A DNA stretch of 64,000 nt from Flavobacteriales bacterium (GTDB taxonomy: Bacteria > Bacteroidota > Bacteroidia > Flavobacteriales_F > PHOS-HE28), in contig JADJCX010000035.1 of assembly GCA_016703005.1 (NCBI GenBank), forward strand, positions 62,001-126,000, in the 5' to 3' direction. The position numbers and the translations under genes are program-made. The notes below the pieces were generated by a model. It did not search any database and had not been told where the DNA came from. It worked only from the letters and a program-made list of their open reading frames with translations. This document shows, piece by piece, positions 9,375 to 18,133 of the stretch (position 1 is its first letter; each line of letters starts with the position of its first letter).

Positions 9375-9409
9375 AGAGATCCTTCCTCGAAGACTCGTCA
9401 GGATGACAG
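9375..9409. repeat. REP-like palindrome (ATCCTTC...CAGGATGACAG type)
   Basis: The minus-strand reading 'TGTCATCCTGACGAG', ending in 'AAGGATCTC', is a version of the TGTCATCCTGAnnn...AGGATCT intergenic element that is widespread in bacteria. AGATCCT and AGGATGA form the outer inverted pair. It lies in the 216-base gap after the PBP1A stop and holds no gene. Confidence 0.5.
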
Positions 9410-9449
9410 ACTCAAAAGAAAGTTCCGGCCGCGCGCTCACCCACGACCT

Positions 9450-11834
9450 TCACTCCCACCGCTCTCCGCCTTCATCGAGGCCGAAGTCCACGGGGTCGCC
9501 CTTGGAGCCGATGCAATCCAGTTCAACACCCAGGTCACCGGGCGGCTTGTCGAAGTCGCCGCGACTGATGGTGATGGTGCTATCGGCGTACACCTTGTTC
9601 ATGTAGTAGCCGTAGATGGGCAGCGCCATGTTAGCACCTTGTCCGAGGTCGGTACGTGCGAAGCGCACGCTCCGATCCTCGCCGCCGGTCCATACTCCAG
9701 TCACCAGATCGGGGGTGATGCCGATGAACCAACCATCGCTGTTGTTCTGCGTGGTGCCCGTCTTGCCGGCGGTGGGGTACTTGATGTTGCCATACTTGGC
9801 ACGGTTGCCCCAACCCATACGTAAGCGCATACCTGTGCCGCGGTCCATCACACCCTTCAACATGTCGAGCATGATGTACGAGGTGCGCGCGTCGAGCGCC
9901 TCTTCGGTCTTCGGTGTCACGTCGTAGATCGCGTTGCCGTTCTTGTCGGCTATGCGTGTGAAGACGATCGGGTCGATGTGTACACCCTCGTTGGCGAAGG
10001 CGGCGAAGGCACTGGTCATTTCCTCCAAGGTCACATCGGCGACCCCAAGGCAAAGGCTCGGCACCGGGTCCAGCTTGCTCTTCACGCCCATGTGGTGCGC
10101 GAGTACGGTGACAGGTTCCGGTCCGTACTGTTTCATCAGCCAAGCGGTGGCGGTGTTGATGGATTGCGAGAGGGCGTACTTCAACGTGATCATACCGCCG
10201 TATTTGGCATCGCTGTTTTCGGGGCACCAATCGGGTTGGCCCGGTGGCATATCGAAACAGATCTTCTGGTTGGGCAATTGGAAACAGGGGTCGAGGCCTT
10301 CGCGCATGGCGGTGGCGTAAACGAACGGCTTGAAGGTGGAGCCCACTTGGCGCTTGGCCTGGCTCACGTGGTCGTACTGGAAGTGCTTGAAGTCCGGACC
10401 GCCCACCCATGCCTTCACGAAACCGGTGCGCGGGTCCAGGCTCAGCAAACCGCTTTGCAGGTGGCTCTTGTACCAACGGATGCTGTCGTTGGGTGTCATG
10501 GTGGTATCGATCTCGCCGCGCCAACTGAACACACGCATAGCAACCGGTGTATCGAAGATCTTCGGGATCTCCGACTCGTCCACCACGGGCCACCATGTAT
10601 CGCAACCGCCTTTGTCAGGGTCGCAATGGAAGTGGGGCTTACCATCCTTGTTGGCCTCAACGATGTATGCCGCCGGCCGATCGCAGTTGCCGCAGCGCTT
10701 GCCGACCAATGTCTTGTACCGATCACTGCGGTGCATGGCGGTGAGCATGATCGCATCGATCTCCTCTTGGCTCACACGGAAGTCGAACGGCCGGTTTTTC
10801 TTCTTACCGATGTCCTTGAAGAATTGCGGTTGCAGTTCCTTGCCCAAGTGCTCTCGCATGCCCCACTCGGCATAGTCCTGCATGCGGCTGTCGAGCGTGG
10901 TGTACACGGTCAACCCATCGGTGTAGATATCGTACTTGCTGCCGTCGCTCTTGTGCAGTTTGTACTCGCCGGTCTCGGGATCCTTTTCGTTGAAGAGCTT
11001 CTGCAACTGGGCACGTAGGATCTCGCGGAAGTACGGCGCCGGCCCTTCGGTATGGTCGATCCGTTGGAAGTCGAGGCCCAAGGGCAGCGCGCGCAGCGAG
11101 TCGTACTGGTGCTGATCGAGGTAGCCGTTCTTCTTCATCTGTGCGAACACCACCATGCGGCGGTGCTCCACCGTATCGGGGCGGCGCACCGGATTGAACA
11201 GTGCGGGGTTCTTCAGCATGCCCACCAGCACGGCGGCTTCCTCAATGCGCAGACTATCGGGTGAGGTGTTGAAGTACACACGCGATGCGCTATTGATACC
11301 CACGGCCTGATTGATCCAATCGAAGCGGTTGAGGTAAAGGGCGATGATCTCCTCCTTGGTGTAACGGCGCTCCAGCTGGGCACTGATGATCCACTCCTGG
11401 AATTTCTGGAAGATGCGCTTGACGATGTTGTCGCTTTTCTCCTTGGTGAAAAGCAGCTTGGCCAATTGCTGGGTGATGGTACTGGCGCCGCCCTTGCCAC
11501 CCATGTACACCGCCGCGCGCAACGTGCCGCGCACATCCACACCGCTATGTGTCATGAAGCGCTCGTCCTCGGTGGCGATCAACGCCTCCACCACATGCGG
11601 GTTGATGCGGTTATACTTCACCGGCATGCGGTTCTCCTTGTAGTACTGGCCCATCACACTGCCGTCGCTAAAGAGCACGGCCGTGGCCAGGTCGCTACGC
11701 GGATTGTCCAGGTCGTCGGTACTGGGCAGGTTGCTGAAGGCCGCTGCCGTGAGCATCAACAACAGGAACAACACGGGCGAAAGCACCACCAGCCACCAGA
11801 GGCGGAACCAGTTGCGTTTCTTGGGTTGGCTCAT
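9450..11834 (-). CDS. Penicillin-binding protein 1A, bifunctional transglycosylase/transpeptidase
   Basis: 794-residue class A PBP that polymerises and cross-links peptidoglycan at the inner membrane. One N-terminal membrane anchor (about residues 11-33). The GT51 domain has 'ATEDERF' with catalytic Glu89, and 'GGASTITQQLAKLL' near 115-128. The transpeptidase domain carries STFK (Ser499-Lys502), SIN (558-560) and KTG (691-693). Between about residues 380 and 412 is an insert with four cysteines (C381, C384, C404, C411) in a C-x2-C...C-x6-C pattern and HFHC, which looks like a zinc ribbon; I do not know it as a standard part of the family. The order ricT-gldH-PBP1A is conserved in many Bacteroidota. 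GldH ends 13 bases upstream, so an operon is likely. Confidence 0.95.
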   Translation of the reverse strand: MSQPKKRNWFRLWWLVVLSPVLFLLLMLTAAAFSNLPSTDDLDNPRSDLATAVLFSDGSVMGQYYKENRMPVKYNRINPHVVEALIATEDERFMTHSGVDVRGTLRAAVYMGGKGGASTITQQLAKLLFTKEKSDNIVKRIFQKFQEWIISAQLERRYTKEEIIALYLNRFDWINQAVGINSASRVYFNTSPDSLRIEEAAVLVGMLKNPALFNPVRRPDTVEHRRMVVFAQMKKNGYLDQHQYDSLRALPLGLDFQRIDHTEGPAPYFREILRAQLQKLFNEKDPETGEYKLHKSDGSKYDIYTDGLTVYTTLDSRMQDYAEWGMREHLGKELQPQFFKDIGKKKNRPFDFRVSQEEIDAIMLTAMHRSDRYKTLVGKRCGNCDRPAAYIVEANKDGKPHFHCDPDKGGCDTWWPVVDESEIPKIFDTPVAMRVFSWRGEIDTTMTPNDSIRWYKSHLQSGLLSLDPRTGFVKAWVGGPDFKHFQYDHVSQAKRQVGSTFKPFVYATAMREGLDPCFQLPNQKICFDMPPGQPDWCPENSDAKYGGMITLKYALSQSINTATAWLMKQYGPEPVTVLAHHMGVKSKLDPVPSLCLGVADVTLEEMTSAFAAFANEGVHIDPIVFTRIADKNGNAIYDVTPKTEEALDARTSYIMLDMLKGVMDRGTGMRLRMGWGNRAKYGNIKYPTAGKTGTTQNNSDGWFIGITPDLVTGVWTGGEDRSVRFARTDLGQGANMALPIYGYYMNKVYADSTITISRGDFDKPPGDLGVELDCIGSKGDPVDFGLDEGGERWE

Positions 11835-11847
11835 CGTGGAACGCGGC

Positions 11848-12408
11848 TCACTTCGTCAGGTGCTTCTCCACGCTCACCCCCACATCGATCACGTTCTCCA
11901 ACTTCTCCTCGCGCATGGCTTGTTCAAGTGTAACGCTATAACGTCCGCGTTGCGGGAATCTGTTGCCGTACTTGTAAAGGATGTGCGCATCGAAGCGCTC
12001 GCTGCGGATGAAGCCCAGTCCCTTGCCGTACCACTTCCCGTTCGCGTCGCTCAAGGGGCACTGCACCGTGTCGATGTACACATGGCCATCGGGGCGCTTC
12101 AGGGTAACGAAGAGGTAGAGCTCGCTGTACGCATAGCTGCCCGTGTGCCGCACATCCAAGTAGGTGTCGTACTGGCTGATGGTGTCCGTGATCTCGAAGC
12201 TGTATTCCGGTTTCCAGCTCCGGTCCCATACACTGCCGGGCACCGGACGTGTCTCGCTGTGTACGATGGCGTCGCTGCAGGAGGAGAGGACGAGCACTAG
12301 GGCGAGGGAAGGGATAAGGGAGTCGTAAGGTCGTAAGTCGGGAGTGCGGGGCGTGTGTTTGCTTGTCCACTCGCCACTTTCCACTTGCCCCTGCTTCCTT
12401 GTTCGCAT
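11848..12408 (-). CDS. gldH: Gliding motility lipoprotein GldH
   Basis: The core sequence ('SVWDRSWKPEYSFEITDTISQYDTYLDVRHTGSYAYSELYLFV') is characteristic of GldH, a lipoprotein needed for gliding motility in flavobacteria. The signal core 'SLIPSLALVLVLSSC' places the lipobox Cys about residue 44. The only ATG in reach is at 12408, two bases after the ricT stop. It gives an unusually long charged leader of about 28 residues before the hydrophobic core, and this leader is encoded by heptanucleotide repeats (12322-12399). Either the leader is really translated or an unusual start is used. It is followed by the PBP1A gene. Confidence 0.85.
   Translation of the reverse strand: MRTRKQGQVESGEWTSKHTPRTPDLRPYDSLIPSLALVLVLSSCSDAIVHSETRPVPGSVWDRSWKPEYSFEITDTISQYDTYLDVRHTGSYAYSELYLFVTLKRPDGHVYIDTVQCPLSDANGKWYGKGLGFIRSERFDAHILYKYGNRFPQRGRYSVTLEQAMREEKLENVIDVGVSVEKHLTK
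12322..12399. repeat. Heptanucleotide repeats over the 5' end of gldH
   Basis: On the plus strand, 12365-12399 reads as five heptamers (GTCCACT CGCCACT TTCCACT TGCCCCT GCTTCCT). 12322-12350 has GTCGTAAG GTCGTAA GTCGGGA GTGCGGG. The period and the CCACT core match the array upstream of sprA at 19756-19790. The tract overlaps the putative GldH leader. Confidence 0.65.
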
Positions 12409-12410
12409 CG

Positions 12411-13821
12411 CTACGAAGCCGCTGGACTTGGTGGCGCTCCGGCTTGGCCTTCGCCCTTGTTACCACCACCCCCGCGCCTACGATTGCGGTTGCGGTTGCG
12501 CCCGCCGCCTTCGCGCCGCTCGCCGCCTTCCGGCGGACGTGGGCCTTGTGCCTGTTGGCCACCGGCATTGTCGGGGCGAGGAGGACGCGGGCCGCCGCCT
12601 TGTGCCTGCCGCGGACCTTGTGGTTGGCCGGGGCCCTGTGGTGGCCGGGGGTCCCTGTCCTTGTTTGCCGCCCCGGCCACGGTTCTTCTTGCCGCCGCGC
12701 TTCTCCTTCATCTGCTTGTCGAAACGCGTGAGATCGTCCATGCCCACCACGTTCTCGTAGTCGTGCACTTTCTCCTCGGTCTTCTTCTTCGGCGCTTCGT
12801 CCACTTGTTGCAGGTTCACGAAAGGTTCAATACCCTCCTTGTTCTGCTCCGGGATCTCCTTCACCTTTTCCACCTTCAGGCCGATCATGGCCGGGGTGCT
12901 GCCGGGGTTCTTGATCAAGTAGAACATCTTGCCTTGGAAGATGTCCGTCTTCATGTGGTAGCCGGTGCCTTGCTGCGTCTTCAGCTTGGCGTTCATGCTG
13001 GGGTAGCTCTTCACCGCCTCCAGGTACATGTCCAGCTCGTAGTTAAGGCAGCACTTCAGCTTGCCGCACTGGCCCGCGAGTTTGCTCTGGTTCAGCGCCA
13101 GTTGCTGGTAGCGCGCGGCGCTGGTGGTAACGCTGCGGAAGTCGGTAAGCCAGGTGCTGCAGCACAGTTCCCGGCCGCAACTGCCGATGCCACCGATGCG
13201 CCCGGCCTCCTGCCGCGTGCCGATCTGCTTCATTTCAATGCGCACCCCGAACTGGTTGCCCATGGTGCGCAACAGGTCGCGGAAGTCGATGCGCTCCTCA
13301 CTGGTGTAGTACAACGTGGCCTTGCTCGCATCGCCTTGGTATTCCACATCGCTCACCTTCATGTCCAGCTTCGCCTGTTCCACAATGCGGCGACTGGCGA
13401 ACATGGTATCGTCCTCGCGTTTGCGCGCGGCATGCCAGCGGTCAATATCCTCTTGCGTGCTCTTGCGCAGCACCTTCTTCAGTTCGAAGGTGTCGGCGCC
13501 CACGCCCTTGCGCTGCATTTGCAGGCGCACCAGCTCGCCGGTAAGGCTCACCATGCCCACATCGTGGCCGGGGGTGGCCTCCACCGTTACCAGATCGCCG
13601 GGGCTGATCCCAGTGCCGGGGGGCACACGGTAGTAGTTCTTGCGCGTGTTCTTGAAGCGCACCTCAACGGCATCGAACACCTGCTGGCCAGCGGCCAAGG
13701 GCACGCCCGTAAGCCAATCGAACACATCGAGTTTGTTGCACCCGCTGGTGGTGCAATAGCCGTTGCTCTTGCACCCGTTCGGCTTGCCCGTTTTGTTGTT
13801 ACTGCAACTATCACAACCCAT
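12411..13821 (-). CDS. ricT: PSP1-domain protein, RicT-like; C-terminus frameshifted
   Basis: The start at 13821 gives 'MGCDSCSNNKTGKPNGCKSN' and 'CNKLDVFDWL', the usual Bacteroidota RicT beginning. The frame upstream is repeat DNA. The PSP1 core has 'GSCGRELCCSTWL' and 'GQCGKLKCCLNYELDMY', cysteine clusters that in the Bacillus YlbF-YmcA-YaaT complex bind Fe-S. After the core comes a disordered Lys/Arg/Gly/Pro/Gln-rich tail. The tail changes frame at a G5 run (12647-12651): deleting one base joins 'KKNRGRGGKQGQG' to 'PRPPQGPGQPQGP' and gives a basic tail that stops at 12411, two bases before gldH. This is probably a sequencing error. The role in Bacteroidota is unclear; RNA maturation or regulation is inferred from the Bacillus homologue. 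Confidence 0.85.
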
Positions 13822-13951
13822 GGGGGCGAAGATAGACGCCGGGGTTGGTGGCTTCTGGCGCGGGGCCGGGATGATGAACGGGCCGGTGTTGGTGGGGTTG
13901 TTACCACCAAAACGGAACATGCCCGGCCGGTTGGCCGAGGGTTGTCCTTCA

Positions 13952-14063
13952 CTCTCTCCGTGGGAGAGGGCAGGGAGAGATGGCCTTATGTCGCTTTCGC
14001 GCTGGTAACATCGCTCATGGGGCTGGCACCTGCTGCGCCGATGGCGTTCACGCGGAAGTAGTG
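13952..14063. repeat. Palindromic repeat plus 70-bp dispersed repeat, copy 1
   Basis: 13952-13970 is a CTCTCC/GGAGAG palindrome. 13991-14063 is nearly the same as 42232-42303, sharing 'CTTTCGCGCTGGTAA' and 'TGGCGTTCACGCGGAAGTAG'. Together with the REP copy at 14092 this fills the 355-base gap between ricT and the T9SS gene; there is no gene here. Confidence 0.6.
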
Positions 14064-14091
14064 TTCCCCGCACCTCCTCGGGTGTGCCTGC

Positions 14092-14174
14092 CGAGTGTCG
14101 CTCTGTCAAGGGCGTCACGCCCGCCTCGTGCAAAGCCCATATTGAAGCACCGCGCGCTCGTTAAAGCTGCACCA
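14092..14174. repeat. REP-like repeat, copy A
   Basis: About 83 bases matching 15931-16018, with shared words CGAGTGTCG, CCCGCCTCGTG, AAAGCCCATA and GCTGCACCA. It contains an internal GGGCGT/ACGCCC palindrome and ends two bases before the stop of the first T9SS paralogue. Confidence 0.65.
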
Positions 14175-14176
14175 CC

Positions 14177-15769
14177 CTACTCCAGCACCACCCGCTCATA
14201 CCGCACACCTTCACGATCCGTGAGTTTGATCACGTAGGCGCCTTTGCCATAGCGGCTCAGATCCACTTGCTCCATGGTTGCGCCACTTGGGAGCGGCCGT
14301 TGGTACAGCAACCGGCCCATGGCATCGTACACGCTGTAATAACTCTCCGCCATCAACGGATCCTCGAACTCTACAGTGAACTGCCCGGTGGTGGGGTTAG
14401 GATAGACCTTGAATTTGCGCGGATGGCGGGGATCGATGACTGAGGTGATCGTGCAGCCGTCGTACACTGTGATGGGATCGAAGATGGTGTCGCTCACGAA
14501 AGCAGGTAAGGCCACCGCGCCGTCTATAGATGTTAGCGTGAAGCTGCTGTCTGTTGGAAAGAGATCCGACATCACGATGGGATGCCATTGCTCCGAGCAA
14601 GGAAGGTGTCCCAGCGAATCAGTTTTATAGATGTACGGCTCACCTGTACTGTTCCCCGGGAGGTCGCCATAGACGATGCCGTTATAGAGGAAACCGCCAT
14701 CTGAATACGCCAACAGGTCAGAGGTGGTGTATGCATAGTCATCGCTACCCGCCGACCGCGTCCAGAGCGTATCGCCGTTCTGGTCGGTTTGCATCAGGAA
14801 GGGTCTATAGTGCGTGTTGTAGCCGACGACCCCAAGATTGGCCAACACCACATAGTTGCTGTCCTGAGTTCTTTCAATTCGCGATCCGCGCCGTGCATAC
14901 CAAAGATTGGGGTCGCTGTCGTAGCCCTTGCACCATTGGACATCACCATTCCCGTTCAACTTCATCATGAACAGTTTCGGGTGATAGACCGGCGGAAGGG
15001 GGGTGAAAATGTTTGTTGACGCAATACTGTCTGTATAGCCAGTGACGATGAAGGAACTGTCAGACTCGACCAAACAATCATGTATCATGCCTTTGGGGCG
15101 GAGATAGGACTTGCACCAGATGAAATTGCCATCCGGGTCGAGTCGTGCAACGACGGCTCCAGCCGTATCCATATTGATGCCTGCTAGCAAATCTCCACCA
15201 GGTAGTTCCTTGATGAACCGGAAGCCTCCATTGTGGCTGAAGTATTTGGCCCAGACAGGTGCACCAGCAGGATCAGTGCGAAGGGCAAAGAATCTGGAAT
15301 CCCTGCCCCAAGTGATCACGCCTGCCGCACTAGTGATCTCTAAATCGGATGCTGAATTGATGCAGCTCGGCCCATTGAAGACATAGTACCTGAAACTTGT
15401 GATGTTGCCTACGGAATCCATACGGCCGATCGCCGGATGGATCTTGGTGATCAGCCCAAGAGCGCCTGCGGTACAAGTGTCCTTGTAATAACCGGCCACA
15501 AAATAGAACTCGTTGTCAGAGTACTTTCTTATCGACGAAATATGAATGACGGTGTCACCCCAAAAGCATTTGAACTGAATGACATTCCCATTCGGATCCA
15601 GACGGGATATGCCACGACCACAACCCATTGCGACGAGCAGATTCTGGCTGCCTAGTTCCATGATGTTGTACTTGTGCGCCACACCTGTATCATAGATTTT
15701 CTCAAAAGGTGCCTGTGCTCTGGCACAGGCGCACGCAAATACTAATGCAAGTAGCAGGTGTGTTCGCAT
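14177..15769 (-). CDS. T9SS type A cargo protein, paralogue 1
   Basis: 530 residues: signal peptide 'MRTHLLLALVFACACARAQ', then a long beta-rich part with repeated 'LDPNGN', 'NGNGDVQWCKGYD' and 'TDQNGDTLWTRSAG' units that suggest a propeller. It ends in a type A sorting domain ('KFKVYPNPTTGQFTVEFED' and 'YGKGAYVIKLTDREGVRYER'). It should be secreted through T9SS. It is closely similar along its length to the gene at 16024-17595, and the last 60 residues are almost identical, which points to recent tandem duplication or gene conversion. Function of the mature domain unknown. Confidence 0.85.
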   Translation of the reverse strand: MRTHLLLALVFACACARAQAPFEKIYDTGVAHKYNIMELGSQNLLVAMGCGRGISRLDPNGNVIQFKCFWGDTVIHISSIRKYSDNEFYFVAGYYKDTCTAGALGLITKIHPAIGRMDSVGNITSFRYYVFNGPSCINSASDLEITSAAGVITWGRDSRFFALRTDPAGAPVWAKYFSHNGGFRFIKELPGGDLLAGINMDTAGAVVARLDPDGNFIWCKSYLRPKGMIHDCLVESDSSFIVTGYTDSIASTNIFTPLPPVYHPKLFMMKLNGNGDVQWCKGYDSDPNLWYARRGSRIERTQDSNYVVLANLGVVGYNTHYRPFLMQTDQNGDTLWTRSAGSDDYAYTTSDLLAYSDGGFLYNGIVYGDLPGNSTGEPYIYKTDSLGHLPCSEQWHPIVMSDLFPTDSSFTLTSIDGAVALPAFVSDTIFDPITVYDGCTITSVIDPRHPRKFKVYPNPTTGQFTVEFEDPLMAESYYSVYDAMGRLLYQRPLPSGATMEQVDLSRYGKGAYVIKLTDREGVRYERVVLE

Positions 15770-15772
15770 GGC

Positions 15773-15878
15773 TCAGTGGACTATCAGTTTCTGCGCTTTG
15801 CTGGTTGACCCGTCTGAGACTCGAACGGTATAAATCCCTGTGGCCAGATCGCCCAACGGAAGTCGTAGCACGGGACCT
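15773..15878 (-). pseudogene. Remnant of a T9SS sorting domain (duplicated 3' end)
   Basis: Encodes 'GPVLRLPLGDLATGIYTVRV' followed by 'SDGSTSKAQKLIVH' and a stop. This matches the end of the truncated gene at 17599-18045 ('GPVLRLPLGHLATGVYAVRV', 'KKLIIH'). Upstream of 15878 the sequence switches to REP DNA. It is a leftover from a tandem duplication that copied the 3' end of the upstream gene together with the 1.6-kb T9SS gene. Confidence 0.7.
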
Positions 15879-15914
15879 ACCCGCACCCCCTCGGCTCTCG
15901 GCGTGCGCGGGCAG

Positions 15915-16018
15915 ACGCTCGCGTTTTCCGCGAGTGTCGTTCTGTTTAGGGCCCGTGTCCCGCCTCGTGTAAAGCCCATAAGAAAGCACCGTACGCTCGA
16001 TAAGGCAGGCTGCACCAT
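15915..16018. repeat. REP-like repeat, copy B
   Basis: Begins with the hairpin CGCTCGCG-TTTTC-CGCGAGTG (about 15916-15936), then a GGGCCCGTGTCCC palindrome, CGCCTCGTG and AAAGCCCATA. 15931-16018 is the partner of 14092-14174. It stands exactly at the junction between the T9SS remnant and paralogue 2. Confidence 0.65.
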
Positions 16019-16023
16019 CAGCT

Positions 16024-17595
16024 CTACTCCAACACCACCCGCTCGTACCGCACACCTTCCCGATCCGTGAGTTTGATCACGTAGGCGCCCTTGCCATAGC
16101 GGCTCAGATCCACTTGCTCCATGGTTGCGCCGGTGGGCAACGGCCGTTGGTACAGCAAGCGGCCCATGGCATCGTATACGCTGTAATAACTCTCCGCCAT
16201 CAGTGGGTCCTCGAACTCCACGGTGAAGCGACCGCTGTTGGGGTTGGGATAGATCTTGAATTTGCGGGGGTTGCGCGGGTCGATCACTGAGGTGATGGTG
16301 CAGCCGTCCAATGTGACTACTGGATCATATATAGTGTCACCAATAAAGGCCGGTAGTGCTGTCGCACCATCTACTGATGTAAGAGTGAAACTGCTATCTG
16401 TTGGGAAGAGGTCCGTCACTTGCACCGGGTACCATTCCTCGTTGCAGGGGAGATGACCAAGGGAATCGGTCTTAAAGAGGTACGTCCCGATCCCAGTGCC
16501 CACACCATTGTACATGAACCCTCCGTCAGAATAGGCCAGCAGGTCACGGGTATCATACGTGTAGCCATTCACCCCGGCCGACCGTGTCCATATCGTATCG
16601 CCGTTCAAATCGGTCTTCATCAGGAATGGTCGAAACGGACGATTAAATCCTTCGATACCGAAATTGGCCAGCACCACGTAGTTGCCGTCCTGGGCCCTTA
16701 CTATGCGCGAGCCGCGACGTGCATACCATAGGTGGGGGTCACTGTCGTAACCTTTGCACCATTGCACATCACCTGAACCGTCAAGTTTCATGGTGAAGAG
16801 GCGAGGATGGTAATCCAGTGGCAATGGGGTGAACCCGTTGGTTGAAGCGATACTGTCAGTGTAGCCGGTAATAATGAAGGAGCTGTCCGACTCGATGAGG
16901 CAATCATGCACCATGCCCCTTGGACGTATGTACGACTTGCACCAAATGAAATTGCCGGCTGGGTCGAGCCGTGCTACAACCGCCGCTGCCGTATCCATAT
17001 TGATGCCCGCCAAAAGATCACCGCTCGGGAGCTCTTTGATGAACTGAAAGCCGCCGACGTTGCTGAACCGCTTTGCCCAAATTGTTTCTCCAATTGAATC
17101 CGTTTTCAGCGCGAAGAACATGGCGTCGCGGCCCCACGCGAGTACACACTTGTTGGATGTGATCGACAGATCACCGCAAGCATTCGTGCACCCAGCGTTC
17201 AAAACATAGTGTTTCAAATTCAAGACACTACCCAATGAATCCATGCGGCCTATCGCAGGGTGTATCTGGGTGATCACTCCGAAATTTCCAGCGGTACAGG
17301 TATCCTTATAATACCCCCCGACGAAGAAGAACTCATTGTCATTGTATTGCTTGACCGACTGCAACACAAGGAATGTATCGATCGCATAACAGTGGGTGTG
17401 TACGATATTCCCTGCGGGATCCATCACCGAGGTGCCGGATTGGCGCGCCATGCCGGTGACAATATTCCCACTGGATATTTCGTTCAGGTTCAGCTTGGCG
17501 GTGCCTGTAGCATAGTAGTATTTCGTAAAGGTCGGTTGTGCTTCGGCGCAGCAGGACCAGACCAAAGTCATTAAGTACAGGGCTTGCTTCTTCAT
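16024..17595 (-). CDS. T9SS type A cargo protein, paralogue 2
   Basis: 523 residues, colinear with paralogue 1: signal peptide 'MKKQALYLMTLVWSCCAEAQ', shared blocks such as 'KDTCTAGNFGVITQIHPAIG' and 'KGYDSDPHLWYARRGSRIV', and the same type A sorting domain to the end. Secreted by Sec and then T9SS. The four-base gap to the upstream remnant gene at 17599 suggests the original arrangement was a two-gene operon. Function of the mature domain unknown; the repeated WxxN/DxxG units suggest a beta-propeller. Confidence 0.85.
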   Translation of the reverse strand: MKKQALYLMTLVWSCCAEAQPTFTKYYYATGTAKLNLNEISSGNIVTGMARQSGTSVMDPAGNIVHTHCYAIDTFLVLQSVKQYNDNEFFFVGGYYKDTCTAGNFGVITQIHPAIGRMDSLGSVLNLKHYVLNAGCTNACGDLSITSNKCVLAWGRDAMFFALKTDSIGETIWAKRFSNVGGFQFIKELPSGDLLAGINMDTAAAVVARLDPAGNFIWCKSYIRPRGMVHDCLIESDSSFIITGYTDSIASTNGFTPLPLDYHPRLFTMKLDGSGDVQWCKGYDSDPHLWYARRGSRIVRAQDGNYVVLANFGIEGFNRPFRPFLMKTDLNGDTIWTRSAGVNGYTYDTRDLLAYSDGGFMYNGVGTGIGTYLFKTDSLGHLPCNEEWYPVQVTDLFPTDSSFTLTSVDGATALPAFIGDTIYDPVVTLDGCTITSVIDPRNPRKFKIYPNPNSGRFTVEFEDPLMAESYYSVYDAMGRLLYQRPLPTGATMEQVDLSRYGKGAYVIKLTDREGVRYERVVLE

Positions 17596-17598
17596 GGC

Positions 17599-18045
17599 TC
17601 AGTGGATAATGAGTTTCTTGGTCCTGCTGGTTGCTCCATTGAAGACCCGCACGGCATAAACACCCGTGGCCAGATGGCCCAACGGAAGACGCAGTACAGG
17701 ACCGACCACGCTGCTCCAAGCGTGGATCTGCCGCCCTGCAAGGTCGTGCAATACGATTTCTTTGGGCGCATCATCAGGCAACCGCAGAAACAACTCGTCC
17801 TTCGCTGGATTAGGGTACAGGGTAAAATCCCAGCCCATACCATCGGTCTCTTCCTCGGCTTCTAGGGCTGATGAGGCGCTTTTCACCGATGTGGTGGAGA
17901 TCACGAACGCATAGTCGGAGTGCAGGGTGTCCAAGTAATTGTTCGCTATTGCGTTGAAATCGTCTTGGTCGAAAATGAGCGGCACGAAGCCGAATTGTCC
18001 CGATACCTGATAGTCTGCTGGGCAGATGCCCCCGCACAAGCTCGG
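17599..18045 (-). pseudogene. T9SS protein truncated at its 5' end by a REP/RAYT insertion
   Basis: Only the 3' part survives: 'CGGICPADYQVSGQFGFVPL', a linker, then a sorting domain 'FTLYPNPAKDELFLRLPDD' ending in 'SRTKKLIIH'. The frame remains open to 18153, but those codons run through REP palindromes and the RAYT 3' flank and read as non-protein sequence. There is no signal peptide. The gene probably lost its first part when the RAYT element arrived. Its last 106 bases are repeated at 15773-15878. Confidence 0.65.
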
Positions 18046-18059
18046 TTGTCGCGGCGCAC

Positions 18060-18125
18060 GCGCTCGGCTTTTTGCCGAGTGCGCTTCAGCGGTAGGGGCT
18101 CTGCCCCGTCTCTCTCGTGCGCCAG
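18060..18125. repeat. REP palindrome pair, left flank of RAYT
   Basis: GCGCTCGGC-TTTTT-GCCGAGTGC at about 18060-18082 is a hairpin, followed by a second palindrome GGGGCTCTGCCCC at about 18098. The order (hairpin, spacer, second GC palindrome) is repeated in inverse at 18733-18781 on the other side of the transposase. Confidence 0.75.
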
Positions 18126-18133
18126 TCCCGGCA

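Noticed and set aside
9631..10605. 324-residue frame on the same strand as PBP1A but another phase
   Set aside because: Arg/His-rich out-of-frame translation; PBP1A motifs lie in the intact frame.
12355..14061. 568-residue plus-strand frame opposite ricT/gldH
   Set aside because: Starts in the heptamer DNA and is Leu/Arg/His-rich; ricT on the other strand has conserved motifs.
14041..14176. N-terminal extension of ricT to 14133
   Set aside because: The extension is encoded by the repeat element (the same peptide appears from the copy at 42232) and no homologue begins there.
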